DNA from: Alisma plantago-aquatica
Taxonomy: Eukaryota > Streptophyta > Magnoliopsida > Alismatales > Alismataceae
Reading direction: 5' to 3'
Length of the DNA stretch: 64,000 bases
Assembly (NCBI GenBank): GCA_963693085.1
Contig: OY856413.1
Span: 103,794,801-103,858,800, forward strand
Shown here: positions 1 to 11,882 of the stretch, piece after piece
How the letters are laid out: each line of letters opens with the position of its first letter
Position numbering within the stretch: the stretch's first letter is position 1
The notes under the pieces: model-generated
Seen by the model: only the letters and a program-made list of their open reading frames with translations
What the model was told of the DNA's origin: nothing
Databases searched by the model: none
Program-made: the position numbers and the translations under genes

Positions 1-1165
1 TCAAACCTAGCACACAGATACATGTTATAGAATAGTGTATCCGATAGACCCACCATGAGAGTAACACATGGAAACCATTGTTATGGTGGTCATTGTTAGC
101 TGTCATAGTGATGGTGGTGATTATGATTCTTAAACCTGAAGTCACTACACTCATCACATGTCGTTCGGTATGCTTTGACAACATCAAACGCAATCTTGAA
201 TAAGGATTATCATAAAGGTGATGAGTGAGTGACTATGACACATAGGGACTGACTATGAGTGATGTAGATGAGATTCGTCCATCCTATGGGAGTATGATAT
301 CCTAAGCCACTTTAGTTAGTGAGACTAAGAAATACATGTCCATGTACATGTGAGTCAATATATGATATTGAGCTTTGACATATCTCATACAGTATGCTAT
401 AGCAAGAAACATAGATTTAGTGTTGAAGATGACCATAGATCCATGCCTTGAGTTCAATCTATATATCAGAGATAAAGGAATTATATAAACACTACAACAC
501 CCAACACAAATAGTAGGTTGAAGTTGTTCCCTAAGTTTCAATTTACTTGGGTAGCAATGATGTGTCACTAGTTACCACTCTTTACTTGTGATGTTGTAAT
601 TGATTATGGACATTCACTGCCACCGTAATATGGGACCTATAGGGTCACACACATACACCATGACTATGACAAGGAGTTTTATTGTGAATGATGATTGGAT
701 TGATTAATAAAGATTTTAGGTATTCAATTCAAGCAACAAATCAACTGAATAGACTCGCAATCGATTGGTTGATGTGGTGAAATAGTTAGTTGGTGTGTCA
801 GGTTGATTGGACATTGTATTGGCTCAGTTATGTACAAATTAGGGGGGGGCAACTGACTGATTCACTGAGTGAACCGATTGGCTGGTGGCCATGAGACCAC
901 ACTCTCACTCTGTGAGATGAGCGGTTCAAGATGTAATTCATTTCATCAAGGATTAGTGCTGACGTAATGTCGAGGGAATAGAATTTCCAAATACATATGT
1001 GATTGGGAAACATGTGAAATGGTTAGTTCACTATGTGAACCGACTACCTTGCGTGTGAACTAGCCAATTTGGTTGCTAACCGACCGATTAGGGACTCACA
1101 CGTTGCAAAAATTTAGATCTTACGGTCCCTTTCACTCCCGTGCAGACTAGGAACCCTGACCCAAA
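1..1165. other. Unassigned AT-rich sequence
   Basis: No gene, RNA or recognisable element coding region is visible. Short open frames here have no motif and lie in low-complexity sequence. From about 720 to 1,110 the sequence is enriched in CGATTGG/GTTGGT-type words resembling those at 12,480-12,760, which suggests decayed repeat sequence, perhaps LTR-derived. This is inference only. Confidence 0.5.
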
Positions 1166-1186
1166 CCCCTCTTATAAATAGAGGGG
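1166..1186. promoter_or_regulatory. TATA box inside a perfect inverted repeat
   Basis: TATAAAT at 1,173-1,179 is flanked by the perfect 7-bp arms CCCCTCT (1,166-1,172) and AGAGGGG (1,180-1,186). A TATAAATAG core is typical of plant LTR promoters, and two LTRs later in this window carry one (38,817 and 43,597). No coding region follows within about 500 bp, so this is probably the promoter of a decayed LTR rather than of a host gene. Because the motif is nearly symmetrical, strand cannot be decided. Confidence 0.35.
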
Positions 1187-1754
1187 TAATGGGGGCTTCC
1201 CAAGGAACATAATTGAGAATTAGTTGCTCTCAAAATTGATGTCCCTTTGGTTGTGGTAACCATGAGATACCAAGCAAGTCCTACACAAATAGGGAGGGAT
1301 AGAGAGGGAGAGAACAACTATAAATCAATATGGGAGAGCACTTTGGAGACTAGTACACTAACAGATAGGGAAACCACTTCCCATCCATTCTAGTAGGATG
1401 ACATGAGTTCTAGGCGGCCTGTGTGGACTTCTATAGAGGTGAGGTGGCATTTACCCTTTGCTAAGGAGGACAACATCAAATAGAAGTTCATGGTGAGAGG
1501 AGCTACCACAGACGATGACGTTTGGATTTGTTGTTTGTAGAGGAGCCAAAGATGAGTACTAGTGCAACTACAAGACAATTTTGTATCTACAATGATGAGG
1601 AGTATGTCGTTGGACTTACTCATGGACCAGGTATATCTTCAAAACCATCCTTTCCATGATATAGTTGGTGAAGCGATACACTAGTTTATGGGGAATATTA
1701 TAAGAAACTTTTTGTTTCTACTACATATTTTGTCACCCTATTTCCTACAAATTC
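1187..1754. other. Unassigned sequence downstream of TATA-like motif
   Basis: Nothing recognisable beyond a purine-rich patch near 1,290-1,340. No open frame of note on either strand. Confidence 0.4.
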
Positions 1755-2071
1755 TTCTATCTAACCTTGTCTCACAAAAAGATCCTTATTAAACTCATGT
1801 CTGCCAAAAGTCCTATGACCCTGGACACATAACATGTTATTTAGGGTCCAAGACCTTTCCTATTTCAAAGTTTCTGGTGTAAAAATACTTCCTACTCAGA
1901 TCTCATTCACTCATGCGATATTAATCACAATCTATTATCTGTCACAAATATCATAAAACTAATAAACCACCAAGCCATGACTTCAAAAGAAAAAGCCTAT
2001 TGACATCTTCATAAGGCACCCCCTATAGATGCATCTCAATATGCTCAGAAATCGAACCCTAATCTTAACTC
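1755..2071. repeat. Dispersed repeat block 1, copy 1
   Basis: This 317-bp stretch aligns end to end with 7,062-7,376. Both share TATCTAACCTT at the left, the block ATGACCCTGGACACATAACA in the middle and CTCAATATGCTCA at the right, with many substitutions between. It is an old diverged repeat family member of unknown type. The order relative to block 2 is the same in both copies. Confidence 0.7.
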
Positions 2072-3485
2072 ATTTTGAACAATCATTGTCAGCAACTGTG
2101 AGCTTTTTATTAGTTTCTAGTGCAACTCCTATTCAATGTCTAGTTCCTTTCGCTCTCTTTCCTATTCCCATCTGCATTTTTTTATCAACAATCCACCCAC
2201 CCACTTTTATTAATCAAATACAAACCTAGTCTAGTATAAGCAACCTAAGAAATGGATACATCATCCCCTATGATGTAAGTAAAGTCTAATTCTCTTAGTT
2301 GTAGGAAAAAGATAAGCTCTAAGAGTGTGTTTCATAAGGTCTCCATCGACATTGAGGGTTGCTAGTAATTATAGGAGAAATGATGTAGCCATTGAGATAT
2401 ATATGTTTTGCAAGATAGGTTAATGAGGGGAGATTATGGAACTAATATCAACACTGGAGAGGAAATAACTATAGGATCTAGGAATTTTGTCTCTGATTAA
2501 ACTTACAAGACAATAAGGTTGATACATTGCATAGTTTTATCACATGAATGGATACCAATGATGCATTTAAATGGTTCCTTGACTACTACAGTGGTAGTTT
2601 GAGATGTGTCATATTTCAGTATATGTACTCTCTACTCTGCCTAAATTTCTCTTTCTTTCAAACTAGTTATACTTTGTATTGGCCTGTACACTCAACTTAT
2701 AAATAAATATTTATATAGTGAAAGACTAGTTGGCTGAGTTGTTTATGTATGCCACCTTTTTTATCCAGATATTTTATATAATTTTTCGGTTTGGATGGAC
2801 TAACTTATCATGTTGGGTGGCTTAGATTCAATCTCTGTTGTGATGTATAATCCAATATTTCATTCAAATGGGGTTTTCTAGTGACAATGAAAGCCACTCA
2901 TGATCCGATTATATAGCAAATTTCTTTGTGTCTGAACAATTTTTTTAACATAGTTTATGTATGTCTAATATCTATTTTTGTCTCTAGTGTAACTATTCAT
3001 ATTTTAAAAGAATGTTCTAAATAGAACAAACTCATTTATCTGAGTGATCTAACATATCTTTTGATGTTCTAAGTTTATTTTCTTCCAGTAAACCTAAAAC
3101 AATAAGCAATAATTGTTGTATTTTTATTTTTAGGTCAATCAATCCTGAGAAAAGGGAAAGTTTATACCCAACTCCCAATGAATAAATTGTTACAGGTGAT
3201 GACATGCTCGGTGTTTTCACTATACACTATTAAAAAATACACTAGAAATGTTTATTTTACATAAAAGTACAGTATTAAAAAATATTGCTTGAATATTTGA
3301 GTAATTATAAATGAATACATTGACTTGTTTAAGATACATAGGACCCTTTCAAGTTCTAATCCCCACACTAGTCCATACATAAACATTATTAGTAAATTCA
3401 TCTTTTTGAAAAAGGAATGGCAGCTTCAACTACAATTCCATCTTCATAACAGGGAAAAAGTAGAGGAGTCTCTCTTAATGTCATA
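2072..3485. other. Unassigned AT-rich spacer
   Basis: AT-rich sequence between repeat blocks 1 and 2 of copy 1. It is longer than the equivalent spacer in copy 2 (7,377-8,162). No coding motif seen. Confidence 0.4.
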
Positions 3486-3776
3486 CAAGAAAAAAAATAT
3501 TAGACATGTTTTCCATATACGTAAAGTAGAATTTTATTATCATCCTCGTAAAAAAATGAACCTATCTTCATGTAGTCCCAAAATCATAGGTACTAACAAA
3601 TTCATTCATGAATCCATAAGCCGGCTTCTAGCCTTAGTGGTGGTTTAATCATTATTTGGATTAGTTCAATAACCACTTACATTAGTTATGCCACCTCTAA
3701 CCTATCTATATCTATTATATTCACCAAACAATTAAATCCATATCCCTTGTACCCTCACAAGGCATTTACAGAGAAC
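3486..3776. repeat. Dispersed repeat block 2, copy 1
   Basis: Aligns with 8,163-8,455. Shared words include AAAATGAACCTATCTTCA, AGTCCCAAAATCATAGGTA and AACCACTTACATTAGT, in the same order and orientation. With block 1 it forms one diverged repeat unit present twice in the first 8.5 kb. Family not identified. Confidence 0.7.
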
Positions 3777-3859
3777 CCTCAAACAACAAAATGGACTTCT
3801 TTAACGATCTTGAACACCTTTTGTGATACATATGCCTTCTTCCTCTGGATGATGGGGGT
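3736..3859. repeat. 124-bp direct repeat, left copy
   Basis: Matches 6,737-6,860 over 124 bp with only three substitutions that I can count. The match starts at ATCCATATCCCTT and ends at GATGATGGGGGT. It is far more similar than the surrounding diverged repeat blocks, so the duplication is younger than they are. Confidence 0.9.
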
Positions 3860-6736
3860 GTGACGTCCCCGGATTTTGGCTTCTCCAAACCCTATTGGGA
3901 ATGGGAGGTCAGAATCCGAGAACATCATCCAATCATATCAGAGAGAGATGCAGAAGGAATATGCGCATACATGAACATACAACTATAACATACACCATAA
4001 CATTTCTCAGCATTCAACATGTATATTACAAAGTGAATTACATTTACATATTAAAAGAAGATTTACAAGTCTATGAACATGTATGCTAATTTAGGATCTA
4101 CACAATAGGTACAACCTGGACAACTGCTCACTTCCATCTTTTTCCTCCCAAGCTAGCTCTGAACCTAAAATATACGTGAAACAACGAATCAACACACAAG
4201 GTGTTGTGCACATGGGTAGAAAGATACATACTAATATGTTTGCATAATTGAAATAACTTGAGAAAGAAAGATTAAAAGAAAATGTTGTTTAAAGTGATAA
4301 TCAGGTAAACATTCCTTTTATTGCATTCACTTTGATGCGGTTGTACTACACATATTTGCACTTGACTTACATCTAGTGTGGGAAATATAGTATCATCATA
4401 CATCTAACATGGGCCAAGGAATCATACATCCATGTTAGGCAACATACATCCACACCAGGCTATGTGTTCTAGTAGCTACAACCCATAATACTCATTTATG
4501 TTCTATTAGATTAGGCGAAGTATAACTCATACTAGTTCAACCAAGCAATCATATCCAAATACGAGCATTCAAGATATTGCATATCATAGGCAACCAGAAA
4601 ACTAGTCTTATACTTAATAAATCCCACGTACCTGAGTTCAGAGATTTCTAATCATTCTTTCTCATCTAGATATCTGGTCATCACTTGGTTAATAACAAAT
4701 TAATCATCATTAATACATGGTCCATTATGTCATTGATATATTAGGTTTAAGTTAGGGTTTAGGCCAAACCTAGGTTTAAACTGACCTAAGCTTGCCTCTA
4801 ATATTTTTATACTGGTCTAAAGGTCATAACTATGGTCTGGTTCAATTTTCATAATTTTCTGATGCTTAATCTATTTTCTAGCATTAATATGAGATTGAAA
4901 GCATCTAATTATGCATTAATGGGAAAAGACCTAATATTAGAAAATACAATTGAATTCAGGGCCCACAAATGGATTAAAATCATAATTACGGATCTATAAG
5001 AATATTCTGAGAATTTATGTCAGTTGTATACAATTTATTTCATTTAATGAAACCTAAATGGGTTATTATCATCTAAACTATATAAGATGAGTAAATGTGC
5101 ATCCAAGGACTGATCTAGGGATCTAGTAATGTAGAGGACATTATTTTGAGTCTAGGGATATTTTTGGGGAATTATTTGGCCAATGGTGCAATTTTTAATG
5201 AATTTTCTAAGATCTGCATATAATCTGAGATATTTACTTATCTAAGTTTTTGTGAGCCGTTGGATCTCTCTCTTTGGGGCTTGGATCTCTGCCACGCTGC
5301 CCATATAGGGGGCCTTGGGAGCTACAGCTACTTGCTTCACCCAGAATCAGGTGAACCGGCTGCTAAGGTAGCCGTTGGGCTGGCTACTGATCCGTACCTC
5401 TTTCCCAACCCCACGCGCGGATTCTCGTTTTGTGCCCAGACAATGTCGCCACCGTGAATGGCTCAATGGCGAGCCAGAAAGTGAGGAATAGATCCCCAAG
5501 TGAAGACAAAATGGGACCTCATCTTCCCTGAAGCTCAAGGAGACGCGTCGGCACAGTGGCTCCTCACGCACAGCTATGGATCTCAAACCCATCAGGTTCA
5601 TGGCTTCCCCGCCGCCGCGAGAGAGGGGAAGAGAGGAATGGCCTGCCCTCACCTCAAACTTCACGAACATTCTCCAGAACGACTCGCCAAACCTCCACTG
5701 CACTGAAACATGGCTTGAACCAGGTTTGAGATTCCTCTAGGCTTCTCCCAAAGCCGGCACTCTAGCTCCAGAAACACCTAGGTCAAAAACATGTGTCCAT
5801 CCTTTCCCAAGATGAAAATGGATCTGTGAGTTAAGAAATGGGTTGGTGATCGATTCCCTTCCATGGATCTTGCTGGTAGCCACCTATTCATGCTCCACTT
5901 CTCTGGGTTGGTTGCTGCAACTCACGATGGAGATGGATAAGAGAGATAGCAGGTGTATCTCTCTCAAAACTCCACACCAAGCTGCTAATGTGGGGTCCCT
6001 AGATTCGCATGGTGTGAGGAAGACATCAGTTGCAACCTAAAACTCCAAAACAGACTCTTGACCGAGCCCTCAAGAGTTCTCCCCTCCAGTATCATCAGAT
6101 CCGTAGAATTTGGAGGTAGGAGACAAAGTCTCCTCTGCTAGATTACTGAGAATGGCTCAGATTGAGCCACGGCCCCATCCTTGGCCTCACCTAGCTGGAG
6201 ACGCATCCCTCTCACTTAAGTGGACTGCATGACAAGACTTTTAACACAATTGACCATAGTTTGATTATATTTATATCAAGAATTCAAACCTCCATATCTC
6301 TCAAACGACTAGTTGAAAAGATATAAAATTTTAGACATTAGTTCCACATAATGTAGTCTAGCTTCCATACGAATTTCATACTAAAAATCCATTATTTGAT
6401 CTATCAAATAATTTCTCCAAAAGCATCATAGCTAAGGTGTTGTAAGGTCTTATATAATTACCATTCTCTCTCCAAAAATGGCCACACAACTTCAAAATAC
6501 TGATATGTTGATAATATCATTAAAGGATGTTGAGACACATGAATACTTAGTTTGATTAAAAAAATCCATCCATCACTCAATTACGTATCATAGTCCTCTT
6601 TTGTATCTCAATACACCTAATTTCATGAAAGAATCCACAATTGGTTTACCAATTCCTCAATTTGGTGTTTGTCCTCTACATAGAATGCTTGTCTCTAAAA
6701 TATTGTATTAGTTATTAAAACTCAAAAATCTAGGTT
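3859..6736 (-). repeat. Possible chromovirus-type LTR-like insert between 124-bp repeats
   Basis: The stretch opens with TGTGACGTCCCCGG, resembling the TGTAACGACCCC that bounds the minus-strand chromovirus LTR at 57,156. Its order (AT-rich left part, GC-rich middle at 5,240-6,230, AT-rich right part) also resembles that LTR. The right boundary has no clear LTR end, and instead the 124-bp flank is repeated. The ORFs in the GC-rich middle, including a 118-residue one on the minus strand, show no domain. Read as a partial or solo LTR it would be on the minus strand. Low confidence. Confidence 0.3.
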
Positions 6737-6860
6737 ATCCATATCCCTTGGACCCTCACAAGGCATTTACGGAGAACCCTCAAACAACAAAATGGACTTC
6801 TTTAACGATCTTGAACACCTTTTGTGAAACATATGCCTTCTTCCTCTGGATGATGGGGGT
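6737..6860. repeat. 124-bp direct repeat, right copy
   Basis: Second copy of 3,736-3,859, offset by 3,001 bp, with three substitutions. After the shared end the sequences part: here CACTTCAAAATGAC follows, while the left copy runs into TGACGTCCCC. Confidence 0.9.
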
Positions 6861-7061
6861 CACTTCAAAATGACACGATTACTTCATGATAAATTTAAAT
6901 CAAGAACAATTGTTTCAAATCATATGATAAAATTCAAATATATCATATATTTATATCACCAATTGACATGAGTGGAACAAGTTATTATTTCATGTAGTGT
7001 GATAAATACCCACCCCTAGTCATCATGCTTGATGACTTCCTATGCAATCATACTTTATCCA
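6861..7061. other. Unassigned AT-rich sequence
   Basis: Short AT-rich spacer with no recognisable feature. Confidence 0.4.
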
Positions 7062-7376
7062 TCTATCTAACCTTATCTTACATAAAGATCCTTCCTAAAC
7101 TCATCTATGGCAACATTCCTATGACCCTGGACACATAACATGTTATTTGAGGTCTAACACCTTTTCTATTTGAATGATTTGGGTGTAAAAATATTTCCTA
7201 CTTAGATTTATTCACTCGTGTTGTATCAATCATAATATATTATTCCCCAAAAATAGCATAAACCATTGCACCACCAAGCCACGAATTCAAAAGCAAAAGC
7301 CTATCGAAAATCTTTGGAAAACCACCCCCTATTGATGCCTCTCAATATGCTCATAATTCCAACCCTAATCCTAACT
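7062..7376. repeat. Dispersed repeat block 1, copy 2
   Basis: Counterpart of 1,755-2,071; see there for shared words. Same orientation. Confidence 0.7.
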
Positions 7377-8162
7377 AGAAGCCTAACTCAGTTAACTCCT
7401 AAAATAAAAATTGGTACAAAGATTAACACACCACAAACAAAACATCCATGGTATTGACTAGAAAATATGACCCGTGGTCTCATGTTGTGGATGATCTGTC
7501 TAAAAAAATAAGATCACCTTAGTGGTCAAATAGGAAATCCTCTCACAGCCCCCATACAAAAGTCACCATCCAACCAAATCTCACTAAAACACCTATCAGC
7601 AATATTTTCACAACATTGACATCCATGTCTCACATCTAACAAGCCATAAAAGATCATACAACCAACTCCATCAACTTCATGAAGCCCATCTTCTCAACTT
7701 TTGGTGGTTCCAACAATAGCTCCTTCATAACCTGATTCTAGTTGTTGAGGATAGCATGTAGACTAATACCCCACACCCACACCATTGTAAGAAAGGTTCA
7801 TATTCTAGTGTACTTATGCCTTCTTTAAATTTCTTTCATCCAATATTGATTAGATTTGTGCCTACTCAAATAAATAAACATCTTATCCCTCTATAAAAAA
7901 CATTTCTCTCGATTAGTTTGATGTCTCAAATTTCATATCCTTCTACAAAAAAACGTAGCATTTATGTATACAAGCCAAATAAAAAGGCTTTCTTTCAAGA
8001 AATAAACGTTGACCTTCTTGCTTCTTTTGAATTTAATTTGGACCTAAAAAAAGATTAAATGATCTTACCATGTGACTTTACCACATGTCCTTTGTATCCT
8101 TCATTAAAAATCTTTTAGATATGATTTTACACTGGGAATATTAATGGCCTTGTTGTGTCCAA
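7377..8162. other. Unassigned spacer within repeat copy 2
   Basis: AT-rich, no coding motif. It corresponds in position, but not visibly in sequence, to 2,072-3,485. Confidence 0.4.
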
Positions 8163-8455
8163 CAAGAAAAGAAATATTAGATACATCTCATCCATATACA
8201 TAAAGTGGAATATGTTATCATTCTTGTTAGAAAATGAACCTATCTTCACATAGTCCCAAAATCATAGGTATTAACAGATTCAATTTATGAACTCATAGGT
8301 CAGCTTATGGCCTTATTGGTGGTTTAATCATTGGTTGGATTAGTTCAAAAACCACTTACATTAGTCATACCACCTCTAACTATTCCATATTTATCATATT
8401 CACCTTACAATCAAATCCATATCACTTGGACCCTCCACAAGGGGTTTATTGAGAA
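8163..8455. repeat. Dispersed repeat block 2, copy 2
   Basis: Counterpart of 3,486-3,776, and more diverged from it than the 124-bp repeats are from each other. It also carries a degraded version of the start of the 124-bp repeat (8,416-8,455). Confidence 0.7.
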
Positions 8456-9359
8456 GTCTACATAGATACACTCCCTGATCCTGAGTCAGGTAGAGAAGTT
8501 CGCATGGAAGAGTGGGTTGTCACTAATGATAACAACCATTCTTAGCAGACATAGAAAAGAAGAGGAGGAGGTCAAAGAAGTAGGTAATCCCATATGTAAG
8601 TACCAACTGATAATATGTACAATAATAACAGTTACACTGGGTTAATGAGCAAGTAAGAGGAAAATGTGCAAGCTAAAAATACACTGAGGTTGGATAGAGT
8701 AGTTGATAATAGTATGTTCATTCAAAAATGTGTGAACTTTGAGGGGGTACACCACCTATTGTGCATCCACTGTAATCACTACCCCTCCTCTTGAAATCTA
8801 GAAAGAGATAAACATTTGCATTCTGATTCACTATCTGTGCATTCTGGAAAATGGAGGAAGAATTTGTAGATTTGTAAAAATGCAAGTGGAATGGAAACAT
8901 AGTCTTTCATGAGGCTCTTCATTCAGATAAGAAGGTCATGATGGTCTGGGATAGAAGTTGTTGTAGAGGAGAAGATATGAAAGATTGAATCATTAGGAAC
9001 ATCACTCAACTTCATACCAACATGGTGGCTCAGTATAATGAGATCACTAGCAATGTACCTCAATGGTAGCAATGTCATCACACTTTGATCTACATGTCGA
9101 CTTCCTCTGCACAATCTCCATCATCCATCTTCACAACTTTTATGCTCCCTCCATGAACCTCTATGCAATTTCCTTCATCAATGGCTCCATTCGTGCACAC
9201 TCTTCTCCATGGAAATAGTTTAGGGTGATAATCGTTTGAAGAGTATAGTATCTCGATTTCCTCTCGAATACCTGTACGCAAATGAGGAATTAGGGACAAA
9301 GAGATCGCAATGAGAATCAGATTGTGGGAGCACGAATAGAAAGAAAAAATAATATATGT
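8456..9359. other. Unassigned sequence, possible CACTA interior
   Basis: Short minus-strand frames at 8,718-9,299 have no recognisable domain. If the terminus at 9,580 belongs to a CACTA element, this stretch may be part of its interior. I see no transposase motif. Confidence 0.3.
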
Positions 9360-9580
9360 TAATTATTTGCAATTAGATAGTTCCACTTTTAATTTGGAAA
9401 TTTTATATTGCCACTAATTATATGTATAAATGCCTTTAATATCTGGTCCTTTTTAGAAACTCTATAATAGGTGGTTTAGAGGCATTTTAAATAACAATGC
9501 TTGTAAATTGGATAGTTAATGGCCTTTTTTATAAAAGCCACTAAGAGTAAACGCCACTAGTAGGAATTTTTGTTGGAGTG
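9360..9580 (-). mobile_element. Terminus of a CACTA (En/Spm) DNA transposon
   Basis: Read on the minus strand from 9,580 the sequence begins CACTCCAACAAAAAT, one change from the common plant CACTACAACAAAAAT terminus. Subterminal TAGTGGC and AATGCC words in both orientations follow (TAGTGGCGTTTA, TAGTGGCTTTTAT, AGGCATT, TTGCCACTA). Such subterminal repeats are typical of CACTA elements. The opposite terminus was not found, so this is a partial element or one whose left end is unrecognised. It ends exactly where copia integrase homology starts, suggesting insertion into the copia element. Confidence 0.5.
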
Positions 9581-9581
9581 A

Positions 9582-10254
9582 TATCTAGAAATTTTTGATT
9601 CCTTCTTTCTGATACACCATTATATTGTGGTATTTTATGTGGAGTCCATTGTGATTCAATACCTTGGGCTCGTAGAAGGTCCTTCGACTCCTGGCTTAAA
9701 CATACTCCACCTCGATCAGACTGAAGTGTCTTAATACTTTTGGCAAGCTGGTTCTATACTTTATTCATGAAATCCTTTGACTTTTCAATGATTTCTGACT
9801 TATGTTTCATCAAGTAAACATAGCCATACCAACTGAGATCATCAATGAAGGTAATGAAATATTGGAACCCTCCTCTAGAATTTGATCTAAAAGAGTTGCA
9901 AACATCAGTATGTATAAGTCCTAATAGATCAATTGCTCTCTCACTATGACCAGTGAAAGGAGTCTTAATCATCATACCCAATTAACAACATTTGCATGTC
10001 TCTATTGATTCAAAATCAAAAGAGTCTATATAATCATCTTTATGGAGTCTAGAAATGTAGTTCCCATTAATGTGACCTAGATGGTAATGCCAAAGATATG
10101 CTATGTTTGAGTTGTAAACATTTAGCCTTTTGGTATTTAGATTATAAACATTTGTCTCAAGATCAAGAAAATAAAGGCCATAAGACATCAGGTAACTTCC
10201 ATACATCTTTAGAAACAGAACATCTACCATTATTAAAATGAAATTTATATTCAT
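9582..10254 (-). pseudogene. Ty1/copia pre-integrase and integrase core remnant
   Basis: One minus-strand frame runs through the region with two in-frame stops, TAA at 9,982-9,984 and TAG at 9,754-9,756. From the N-terminal side it shows the GAG pre-integrase zinc region (WHYHLGHI, then a cysteine cluster ETCKCC), PFTGHSERA, and the integrase core. The three acidic catalytic positions are visible: IHTDVC, LQSDRGG and GVSERRNQ. Integrase would insert element cDNA into the host genome. Homology ends at 9,582 where CACTA-like sequence begins, and no copia reverse transcriptase is found to the left, so the element is truncated. Family assignment to Ty1/copia is firm; the lineage is not. Confidence 0.85.
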
Positions 10255-11270
10255 CCTTGTCCATAATATATTAAAATGATGCTTCTTTAAATGGTAGGTA
10301 CATGAAGCAATTATCTGACTCTAGTACAAGACCATTGTGAAGAGATGAATGATAGGTTCCAACTGTAGTGGAAACAACTCTTTCTCCATTCGCAACACAC
10401 TATTCAGTTTCACTCTTTTGCAAATGTTTACTTCTGTTTGTATCTTGCACAATTGAGCATATGTGAGATCCACATCTGGTATGCCATACCCAAGATGAAG
10501 AAGTAGACATATTTATCTAAATAACATTAATATTTGTAGTGGATATCTCTATTTCCTTCTTCTTCTTCTTCTACAATTCTTCCAAATAGAGTGGGCAGTT
10601 TCTTTTCCAATGTCCAACCTAGTGACAGTGGTGGAACTTTCCTCCGTTGGTCATCCCTCTCTTTTCTTTAAATGTTAAAGACTTGGACTTCTAGATAGAT
10701 TGAGAACTCTTCTTAGCTTTTCCTTTTCCTTTAGACTTTCCCTTTCCTTTGTTGATCATCATCACAGACTTTGATTTGTCTTTGTTCATTTGTGCTTCAA
10801 TAGTCATTAACATGTCAAGAAATTATAACAATGGCTTGTTAAAGTTGTTCAAGATGTAGTTCATGACAAACTGGACATATGATTATGTCAGTGACTACAG
10901 AATCACGTATGTGGCAAACTCTTGACCCATATGAAATCCCAATCTAGTTAGGTTCTCCACATACCCAATCTACCTAAGTACATGAGGACCTACTGGGTCT
11001 CCTTCTACCATGTTGCACTTGAACAATGCCTTTGAGACGTCAAATATTTCTAGTCTTTAGTGGTCTTGGTACATGTTAATAAGATGTGTTACCATCTCAA
11101 TGACATCTATGTTATCATGTTGTCTCTACAACTCAAAGTTCATTAAGCACATCGTTAGGCACTTAACATCTACAACATCTTTGGTATGCTTCTTGTAAGC
11201 ATCACTATTAGTCTGAGTTGAAGTGGGAGGGGGTTCATTTAGCTCTGGTGTATGTAGGACATAGATCTTA
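10255..11270 (-). pseudogene. Ty1/copia gag remnant with zinc knuckle
   Basis: This lies upstream, in minus orientation, of the copia integrase remnant. At about 10,592-10,640 the minus strand encodes a decayed CCHC knuckle (FHHCH, stop, VGHWKRNC) followed by PLYLEEL, the usual order in copia gag, where the knuckle binds element RNA. A basic, lysine-rich stretch next to it matches the gag C-terminus. Several stops and frameshifts prevent a continuous reading. The outer limit is uncertain because an RTE LINE fragment follows at 11,385. Confidence 0.6.
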
Positions 11271-11384
11271 TGCTCTTGAGTGAGAACAATTCTCATTGTC
11301 CTAAACTAGACATGGAATTTGTTCCTAATTTAACTTGTACTTCTCATAGATTGAACGCAAGGAAAACAAAACATTTTTATCTGA
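11271..11384. other. Spacer between copia and RTE fragments
   Basis: Short sequence, probably still copia gag or leader; not resolved. Confidence 0.3.
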
Positions 11385-11882
11385 TTTCATTATCATCATC
11401 ATCTAAGCCTCAGTCCCAACTATGTTGGGGCCAGCTACATGGATCCTTCATTTCTATTCAGCTCTATCATGGGCCATATTCTCATTGAGATGTAGAGATT
11501 CAAAATATCTCTTTATAAGATCATCCCATGTTAATTTATGCCTTTCTCTTTTTTTATTTATAGTTTTTGTCTCAATATAATTACTTCTTATAGGAGCACT
11601 AGTTAGTTTGCATTGCACGTGTCTGTATCATCTGAGTCATCCCTCACTCAACTTGTCCTCAATGCTCACCACCCCCACTTTATCCCTGATATAGTCATTT
11701 CGAAAGCGATCTTTTCTTGTCTTCCTATACATCCATCTCAGCATATGCATTTCAGCCACAATCATCTTGTTAAGACCTTGTTTCTTCACCACCCAACATT
11801 CACTCCCATAGAGCATGGTTGTCCGTATAGCTGTTCCATAAAATTTACTTTTTATGTGATTTGAATAAAAAATTGATGACAT
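11385..11882 (-). mobile_element. RTE-clade LINE, 5'-truncated 3' end
   Basis: The minus strand at 11,637-11,882 encodes the C-terminal part of an RTE-type reverse transcriptase protein, recognised by LYGSECWVVKKQ, VAEMHMLRWM and KTRKDRFRNDYIRDKVG. Downstream (lower coordinates) comes the characteristic RTE 3' end: on the plus strand TAAGCCTCAGTCCCAACTA and TTGGGGCCAGCTACATGGA, then an ATC-rich tail at 11,394-11,405. Full RTE elements are about 3 kb, so roughly the last 0.5 kb is present. 5' truncation is usual for LINE insertions. Catalytic RT motifs are not included. Confidence 0.85.

Noticed and set aside
5347..5703. 118-codon open frame on the minus strand in GC-rich sequence
   Set aside because: No domain, overlapping open frames on the other strand, and position inside an LTR-like repeat; open by composition.
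3736..6860. 124-bp repeats as a target-site duplication or as LTRs of a 3-kb element
   Set aside because: Too long for a target-site duplication, no TG...CA ends, and no primer site or polypurine tract next to them; kept only as a direct repeat.
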